A model generated the notes under the pieces. It was given only the letters and a program-made list of their open reading frames with translations. It ran no database searches and was not told the DNA's origin. From Paracoccaceae bacterium (GTDB lineage: Bacteria > Pseudomonadota > Alphaproteobacteria > Rhodobacterales > Rhodobacteraceae): a stretch of 10,304 nt of DNA. Shown piece after piece: positions 6,117-10,304 of this stretch; the stretch's first letter is position 1, and every line of letters starts with the position of its first letter. A program made the position numbers and the translations under genes. The stretch is taken from assembly GCA_007134405.1 (NCBI GenBank), contig SLKW01000133.1:1-10304 (forward strand). The letters are read 5' to 3'.

Positions 6117-6608
6117 ATGCGCGCGACGTTCCTGGCAGTGCCGCTTGCGCTTGTGCTGGCGGCGTGCGGCTCGCCGCCCGAGGTGGCGAGCCGCGCTACG
6201 ACCACGCAGATCGACCGGTATCCGCAGGTCTCGCCCGACCTGATCGCCAAGATCGACCGGGCGGCCGACCGCAACGGCGTTCCGCGCGCGCTGATGCACC
6301 GCGTCGTGCAGCGCGAAAGCAGCTACCGGCCGGCGGCGCGCAACGGGCCCTACTGGGGGTTGATGCAGATCCTGCCGCAGACCGCCCGCGCGATGGGCTT
6401 TCGCGGCGAGCCGACCGAGCTTCTGGATCCCGAGGTGAACCTGCGCTACGCGGGCCGCTACCTGCGCGGAGCCTGGATGCTGTCCGACGGCGATATCGAC
6501 CGCGCCGTGCAATGGTACGCGCGCGGCTATTACTTCGAGGCGCGCGACCGCTGCATGCTGGTCGCCACGGGACTGGCCCAGCGCGAGGTCAATCGCCGCT
6601 GCGCCTGA
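6117..6608 (+). CDS. Small lytic transglycosylase (SLT-fold) lipoprotein
   Basis: The 163-residue protein is a probable membrane-anchored peptidoglycan lytic transglycosylase, which cleaves the MurNAc-GlcNAc bond. Residues 1-16 are a signal peptide ending in the lipobox VLAA-Cys17. The SLT domain (about 40-145) has the catalytic Glu in QRESSYRP (Glu67), the GLMQILPQTA motif (81-90), NLRYAGRYL (108-116) and WYARGYY (133-139) in place of the usual AYNAG. It is short for the family and has little beyond the catalytic core. Cys146 and Cys162 could form a disulphide in the periplasm. GAGGG (6105-6109) lies 7 nt before the ATG. It follows the TfoX-C gene by 17 bp and is followed by a strong terminator, so it ends that transcript. 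Confidence 0.9.
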   Translation: MRATFLAVPLALVLAACGSPPEVASRATTTQIDRYPQVSPDLIAKIDRAADRNGVPRALMHRVVQRESSYRPAARNGPYWGLMQILPQTARAMGFRGEPTELLDPEVNLRYAGRYLRGAWMLSDGDIDRAVQWYARGYYFEARDRCMLVATGLAQREVNRRCA

Positions 6609-6641
6609 GACACGACCTTCCAGGGAGGGGGAGGAGACGGG

Positions 6642-6668
6642 AAGGGGCCGGGTAAAATCGGCCCCTTT
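6642..6668 (+). terminator. Intrinsic terminator after the lytic transglycosylase gene
   Basis: AAGGGGCCG (6642-6650) and CGGCCCCTT (6659-6667) form a perfect 9-bp stem with an 8-nt loop, GGTAAAAT, 33 nt past the stop codon. A short T-run (TTTCT) begins within the right arm. This is a typical rho-independent terminator for the plus-strand pair. Confidence 0.8.
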
Positions 6669-6790
6669 CTGCATGGCGTGCGCCCATCAAGCCTGCGCCG
6701 GGGCGCGGCGCTCGGGTAGCGTTCAGGCTGCGGGCAAAGGTTTCGTTGCGGTTAACGCGGTCGATTATCGTTTATAAATCAATTATTTGC

Positions 6791-6816
6791 GCGGGCGCAC
6801 AATTTTGTGCACCCGC
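6791..6816 (-). terminator. Hairpin terminator downstream of ndk
   Basis: GCGGGCGCACAA (6791-6802) pairs with TTGTGCACCCGC (6805-6816) with one mismatch in twelve positions. Read on the minus strand, it lies 14 nt past the ndk stop codon and is followed by an A/T-rich run (GCGCAAATAATTGATTT). It is a plausible intrinsic terminator for ndk. The adjoining AT-rich stretch (about 6762-6789) holds no gene that I can see. Confidence 0.6.
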
Positions 6817-6830
6817 CCGCGGCGGCCAAT

Positions 6831-7253
6831 TCAGCCGACGATTTCCAGCTCCGAGAAGAAAAACGCGATTTCCTCGGCCGCGGTGTCCGGCGCGTCCGAC
6901 CCGTGGACCGAGTTCTCGCCCTTCGACAGCGCGAAATCCTTGCGGATCGTGCCCTCGGCGGCCTCGGCCGGGTCGGTGGCGCCCATCACCTCGCGGTTCG
7001 TCGTGATCGCGCTCTCGCCTTCCAGGACCTGAACGACGACGGGGCCCGAGGCCATGAACTCGCACAGCTCGTCGTAAAAGGGGCGCTCCTTGTGGACCGC
7101 GTAGAACAGGCCGGCCTGGTCCTTCGACATGTGGATCCGCTTCTGCGCGACAATGCGCAGGCCGGCATCCTCGAATTTTGCGTTGATCTTGCCGGTCAGG
7201 TTGCGGCGCGTGGCGTCGGGCTTGATGATGGAAAGCGTGCGTTCGGTGGGCAT
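6831..7253 (-). CDS. ndk: Nucleoside diphosphate kinase
   Basis: Ndk moves the gamma-phosphate of ATP onto other nucleoside diphosphates through a phosphohistidine and so balances NTP and dNTP pools. The product is 140 residues, the standard bacterial length. It opens [12 protein letters not shown] (3-14, with the conserved Lys11) and carries Tyr51, Arg57 in KERPFY, Arg87 in TTNREVMG, Arg104, Asn114 and the active-site His117 in NSVHGSD. All key residues are present. The start at 7253 follows an AGAGA-type ribosome site by about 6 nt. It is divergent from yheS, with a 126-bp gap. It has its own downstream hairpin, so it is probably a single-gene transcript. Confidence 0.98.
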   Translation of the reverse strand: MPTERTLSIIKPDATRRNLTGKINAKFEDAGLRIVAQKRIHMSKDQAGLFYAVHKERPFYDELCEFMASGPVVVQVLEGESAITTNREVMGATDPAEAAEGTIRKDFALSKGENSVHGSDAPDTAAEEIAFFFSELEIVG

Positions 7254-7379
7254 GATTGTCTCTTGCTTGCCGGGCCGCGCCCGGAGTTTCGGTCCGGCGC
7301 GCCCTAACATGGCCGGCAGGAATTGAAAAGCGCGGCCCGTGCCCTTGACGCTGTGTCGCGCCTGCGGCAAGCCCCCGCC

Positions 7380-9236
7380 ATGCTGGTCATCGAAGATCTG
7401 AGTTTCGCGATCGAGGGGCGGGCGCTGTTTTCCGGCGCATCCGCGCGGATACCGGCCGGCCACAAGGTCGGGCTGGTGGGTGCCAACGGGACGGGCAAGA
7501 CGACGCTCTTCCGCCTGATCCGGGGCGAGCTTTCGCCCGAGGGCGGCGCCATCCGCCTGCCCAACCGCGCCCGCATCGGCGGCGTCGCGCAAGAGGCGCC
7601 GGCAGGCCTGGCCACGCTTCTGCAGACGGTGCTCGACGCCGATACCGAGCGCGCCGCCCTTTTGGCCGAGGCCGAGGGCGCGACCGATCCCGCCCGCATC
7701 GCCGCCATCCAGGCGCGGCTGACCGATATCGACGCCTGGTCCGCCGAAGGCCGCGCCAGCGCGATCCTCAAGGGGCTGGGCTTCACCGAAGACGAGATGC
7801 GCCAGCCCTGTTCGGACTTCTCGGGGGGCTGGCGGATGCGGGTGGCGCTCGCGGGCGTCCTTTTCGCGCAGCCCGACCTGCTGCTGCTCGACGAGCCCAC
7901 GAACTACCTCGATCTCGAAGGCGCGCTCTGGCTGGAAAGCTACCTGGCGCGCTATCCGCATACCGTCATCGTCATCAGCCACGACCGGGGGCTGCTCAAC
8001 CGCGCGGTCGGCGCGATCCTGCATCTGGAGGGCGCGAAGCTCACGCTCTACCAGGGCGGCTACGACACCTTCGCGCGCACGCGGGCCGAACAGCGCGCCG
8101 TGCTGACCGCCGAGGCAAAGAAGCAGGAGGCGCGCCGCGCGCATCTGCAGGCCTTCGTCGACCGCTTCCGCGCCAAGGCGTCGAAGGCGCGGCAGGCGCA
8201 AAGCCGCGTCAAGATGCTGGAAAAGATGACGCCGATCACGCCCCCCGCCGAGGCGGCGAAGCATGTCTTCACCTTCCCCGCGCCGGAGGAGCTGTCGCCC
8301 CCGATCGTCGCGCTGGAGGGGGTGAAGGTCGGCTATGACGCCACACCCGTCCTGGAGCGGCTGAACCTGCGCATCGATCAGGACGACCGCATCGCGCTGC
8401 TGGGCCGCAACGGCGAGGGCAAATCGACGCTGTCGAAGCTTCTGGCCGGCAAGCTCGACCCGATGGGCGGGCAGATCACGCGCGCCTCGAAGCTGCGCGT
8501 GGGCTATTTCGCCCAGCACCAGGTCGACGAGTTGCATCTGGACGAGACGCCGCTCCAGCATATCCAGCGCCAGCGCCCCGCCGAGGGGCAGGCGAAGCTG
8601 CGCGCGCGTCTGGCCGGTTTCGGCCTCATGGCCGATCAGGCCGAGACCGAGGTGGCGCGGCTCTCGGGCGGGCAGAAGGCGCGGCTGTCGCTTCTGCTGG
8701 CGACGCTCGATGCGCCGCATCTGCTGATCCTCGACGAGCCGACGAACCACCTCGACATCGAAAGCCGCGAGGCGCTGGTCGAGGCGCTCACCGCCTATTC
8801 CGGCGCCGTGGTGCTGGTCAGCCACGACATGCATCTGCTGAGCCTTGTCGCCGACCGGCTCTGGCTGGTCTCCGACGGGACCGTCGCGCCGTGGGAGGAT
8901 GATCTGGACGCCTACCGCCGCTTCCTGCTCGCCCCCGACGCGCCCGCCCGCCCGGCCAAGCCCAAGGCCGAGAGGACCGTCGCCAAGGCCGATCTGGCGC
9001 AGTTGCGATCCGAGGTCAGGAAATGCGAGCAGCGCATCGAGAAGCTGGAGGAAATGCGGGACAAGCTGGCGGCAAAGCTGGCCGATCCGGCGCTCTATGA
9101 GGAGGCGCGGCGCAACGAGCTCGATGTCTGGAACCGGAAGTACGCCGAGGTAATGCAGGGGCTCGAACGCGCCGAGGCGCTGTGGATGAAGGCGACCGAG
9201 GCGCTGGACTCCGCGCAAGAAACCGCGCAGGCCTAG
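7380..9236 (+). CDS. yheS: ABC-F ATPase, YheS type
   Basis: ABC-F proteins are soluble twin-ATPase translation factors that bind the ribosomal E site. This 618-residue product has Walker A at 34-41 (GANGTGKT) and 342-349 (GRNGEGKS), signatures at 147-150 (FSGG) and 428-432 (LSGGQ), and Walker B at 167-173 and 448-454 (LLLLDEP, LLILDEP). The linker segment [16 protein letters not shown] and on (261-283) is near-identical to that of E. coli YheS, as is [10 protein letters not shown] Lys/Glu-rich coiled coil fills about 535-610. Both catalytic glutamates (172, 453) are present. I chose the start at MLVIEDLSF on domain grounds; there is no clear Shine-Dalgarno, and the frame is open 19 codons upstream. 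marC follows after 37 bp, probably in the same operon. Nothing indicates an antibiotic-resistance rather than housekeeping role. Confidence 0.95.
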   Translation: MLVIEDLSFAIEGRALFSGASARIPAGHKVGLVGANGTGKTTLFRLIRGELSPEGGAIRLPNRARIGGVAQEAPAGLATLLQTVLDADTERAALLAEAEGATDPARIAAIQARLTDIDAWSAEGRASAILKGLGFTEDEMRQPCSDFSGGWRMRVALAGVLFAQPDLLLLDEPTNYLDLEGALWLESYLARYPHTVIVISHDRGLLNRAVGAILHLEGAKLTLYQGGYDTFARTRAEQRAVLTAEAKKQEARRAHLQAFVDRFRAKASKARQAQSRVKMLEKMTPITPPAEAAKHVFTFPAPEELSPPIVALEGVKVGYDATPVLERLNLRIDQDDRIALLGRNGEGKSTLSKLLAGKLDPMGGQITRASKLRVGYFAQHQVDELHLDETPLQHIQRQRPAEGQAKLRARLAGFGLMADQAETEVARLSGGQKARLSLLLATLDAPHLLILDEPTNHLDIESREALVEALTAYSGAVVLVSHDMHLLSLVADRLWLVSDGTVAPWEDDLDAYRRFLLAPDAPARPAKPKAERTVAKADLAQLRSEVRKCEQRIEKLEEMRDKLAAKLADPALYEEARRNELDVWNRKYAEVMQGLERAEALWMKATEALDSAQETAQA

Positions 9237-9273
9237 ACACGCCGCGCAGGCCCGAGCGCGAAGGGAGCCCGCC

Positions 9274-9888
9274 ATGCCCGATCCCGCCTTTCTGGTCACC
9301 GTCTTCGTCACGCTCTTCGTGGTGATCGACCCGATCGGCCTGGCGCCGCTCTTCATCGCGCTGACCCAGGGCATGGACCGGGCGCAGCGCGTGGCGGTCG
9401 GGCTGCGCGCCTGCATCATCGCCGTTGTTCTGCTCTTGGTCTTCGGCCTTGCCGGCGAGGTGATCCTGGCCGCCATCGGCATCACCATGCCCGCCTTCCA
9501 GATCGCGGGCGGCATCCTTCTGTTCCTCATCGCGCTCGACATGGTGTTCGAACGCCGCAGCGCCCGGCGCGCGGGCCACGCGACGGCCGATCACGACCCC
9601 TCGGTCTTTCCGCTGGCGATGCCTCTGATCGCGGGACCGGGCGCGATGGCGGCGATGATCCTGCTGGTGGGCGAGACGGGCTGGCAATGGGCGGGCGTGC
9701 TGGCGGTGCATGTGGCGATGGTCGCGGTGATCGCGATGGCGTTCCTGCTGTTTCTGGTCGCAATGCCGCTGGAACGCGCGCTTGGCCGGACCGGAACCAT
9801 GGTAATCACGCGGCTGCTGGGGATGCTGCTTGCCGCGCTTTCGGTGCAATTCGTGCTCAACGGCCTGCGCGGTGCGGGCCTGACCTGA
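9274..9888 (+). CDS. MarC-family inner-membrane protein
   Basis: The 204-residue protein is a member of the MarC/UPF0056 family of inner-membrane proteins. Its function is unknown; despite the name, E. coli MarC was not confirmed as a resistance determinant. Six hydrophobic segments are visible at roughly 5-29, 43-63, 67-92, 112-132, 138-164 and 178-198. Family motifs are DPIGLAPLF (19-27), [12 protein letters not shown] (79-90), [12 protein letters not shown] (113-124) and [15 protein letters not shown] (179-193). The charged loop [16 protein letters not shown] (93-108) separates the two three-helix halves. GGGAG (9263-9267) lies 6 nt before the ATG. The 37-bp gap after yheS suggests co-transcription. 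Confidence 0.92.
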   Translation: MPDPAFLVTVFVTLFVVIDPIGLAPLFIALTQGMDRAQRVAVGLRACIIAVVLLLVFGLAGEVILAAIGITMPAFQIAGGILLFLIALDMVFERRSARRAGHATADHDPSVFPLAMPLIAGPGAMAAMILLVGETGWQWAGVLAVHVAMVAVIAMAFLLFLVAMPLERALGRTGTMVITRLLGMLLAALSVQFVLNGLRGAGLT

Positions 9889-9916
9889 GCGCCCTTTCAC
9901 CGCCCGCCGCACCCCC

Positions 9917-9923
9917 TATATAT
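9917..9923 (+). promoter_or_regulatory. TATATAT box upstream of the aspartic protease gene
   Basis: TATATAT is the only AT-rich heptamer in the gap between marC and the protease gene and could be a -10 element about 58 bp before its ATG. TTTCAC (9895-9900), 16 bp upstream, is a poor -35 match. Weak evidence; read-through from marC is the alternative. Confidence 0.25.
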
Positions 9924-9981
9924 GGCTCATGCACGCGACACGCCTTCCCCGTCGCTGGCGCGCGGTCCGGGTGGGTGGCGC

Positions 9982-10304
9982 ATGACCGGTGACTATCAGC
10001 TCGAGCGGCTGGTCTATCTCACCGTGCTGGGCACGGTGCTGATCGCCTATTTCCTGCTCAGCCAGCGCGCCAATATCGGCACCATGCTGCGCCATCTGCT
10101 TCTCTGGGGGCTGATCATCACCGGCGTCGCGGCGGCCTACGGGCTGGTCATGCAGACCGGCACCTTCTCCACGCATGTCCAGGAGACCACCGGCGAGGCG
10201 ATCGAGCTGCAGCGCGCCCGCGACGGCCATTTCCACATGGAGGCCGAGGTGACCGGCCCCGAGGGCGGGCCGCCGCAGGCCATCCGCTTCATCGTCGACA
10301 CCGG
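9982..10304 (+). CDS. Membrane-anchored clan AA (retropepsin-like) aspartic protease, 5' part
   Basis: The visible 107 codons match the TIGR02281-type clan AA aspartic proteases, which have membrane-spanning N-termini and a retropepsin-like domain. Two hydrophobic helices (about 10-27 and 38-57) precede a soluble segment. ELQRARDGHFHMEAEV (75-90) and IRFIVDTG (101-108) are the first strands of the protease domain. The window ends inside the Gly codon of the DTG triad, so the catalytic Asp106 is visible but the rest is not. The start at 9982 places the first helix at residue 10. An upstream in-frame ATG at 9922 would add a 20-residue charged N-terminus and is less likely. Substrates of the family are unknown to me. 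It lies 93 bp after marC on the same strand. Confidence 0.85.
   Translation, partial: MTGDYQLERLVYLTVLGTVLIAYFLLSQRANIGTMLRHLLLWGLIITGVAAAYGLVMQTGTFSTHVQETTGEAIELQRARDGHFHMEAEVTGPEGGPPQAIRFIVDT

Noticed and set aside
6746..6778. TTGCGG ... TATAAA as a plus-strand promoter
   Set aside because: The spacing is 21 bp, and no plus-strand gene lies downstream before the convergent ndk.
7305..7329. Promoter-like boxes in the ndk-yheS gap (TAACAT plus; TTTTCA minus)
   Set aside because: No partner box at acceptable spacing for yheS, and the minus-strand -10 (TAGGGC) is too poor to list.
7380..9236. ABC-F as an antibiotic-resistance (ARE) determinant
   Set aside because: The linker and C-terminal coiled coil match the housekeeping YheS type, and the genome context is core genes.
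6831..9542. 903-codon minus-strand frame running through yheS antisense into ndk
   Set aside because: Only the last 140 codons (ndk) are real. The upstream part is an antisense shadow of yheS, low-complexity and without motifs; in-frame continuity with ndk is a result of high GC and few stops.

Overview
The window looks like ordinary chromosome from a GC-rich alphaproteobacterium, most likely a Rhodobacteraceae (Roseobacter/Rhodobacter group) member. I base this on the protein styles: the MAGEIPD-type L25 with an acidic tail, a stand-alone TfoX C-terminal domain protein, a YheS-type ABC-F, a MarC protein followed by a membrane-anchored clan AA aspartic protease, and the strong GC bias at third codon positions. 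No phage, transposon, CRISPR, tRNA or rRNA signature was found. No intergenic gap exceeds 300 bases.

Layout: a short uncertain stretch (1-126) is followed by a block of six 11-bp tandem repeats (127-192) just past the 3' end of purD (minus). purD is divergent from xseA (plus), and their starts are about 70 bp apart. xseA converges on pth (minus) across an AT-rich island holding a perfect 9-bp AT-only inverted repeat. pth lies downstream of rplY (minus), with a GC hairpin terminator between them. Divergent from rplY is a 222-codon aldehyde-dehydrogenase-like protein with no catalytic cysteine or glutamate region; its promoter appears to place +1 on the ATG. Its 3' end overlaps, tail to tail, a small remnant of a polyphosphate kinase 2 gene. 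A TfoX-C protein and a small lytic-transglycosylase lipoprotein form a plus-strand pair ending in a clear terminator. ndk (minus) comes next, then divergent yheS, marC and the first 107 codons of an aspartic protease cut by the window edge at its DTG active site.

Most of the window is housekeeping. It covers purine synthesis (PurD), nucleotide balance (Ndk), DNA repair (XseA), and ribosome function and rescue (L25, Pth, YheS). The less ordinary part is about 4.8-6.1 kb, where two adjacent genes look reduced: an ALDH-like fragment that still has a near-consensus promoter, and a ppk2 gene that seems to have lost its middle. I did not find a convincing new multi-gene system. The best leads are the 11-bp repeat block, the ALDH-like/ppk2 pair, and the AT hairpin between xseA and pth.
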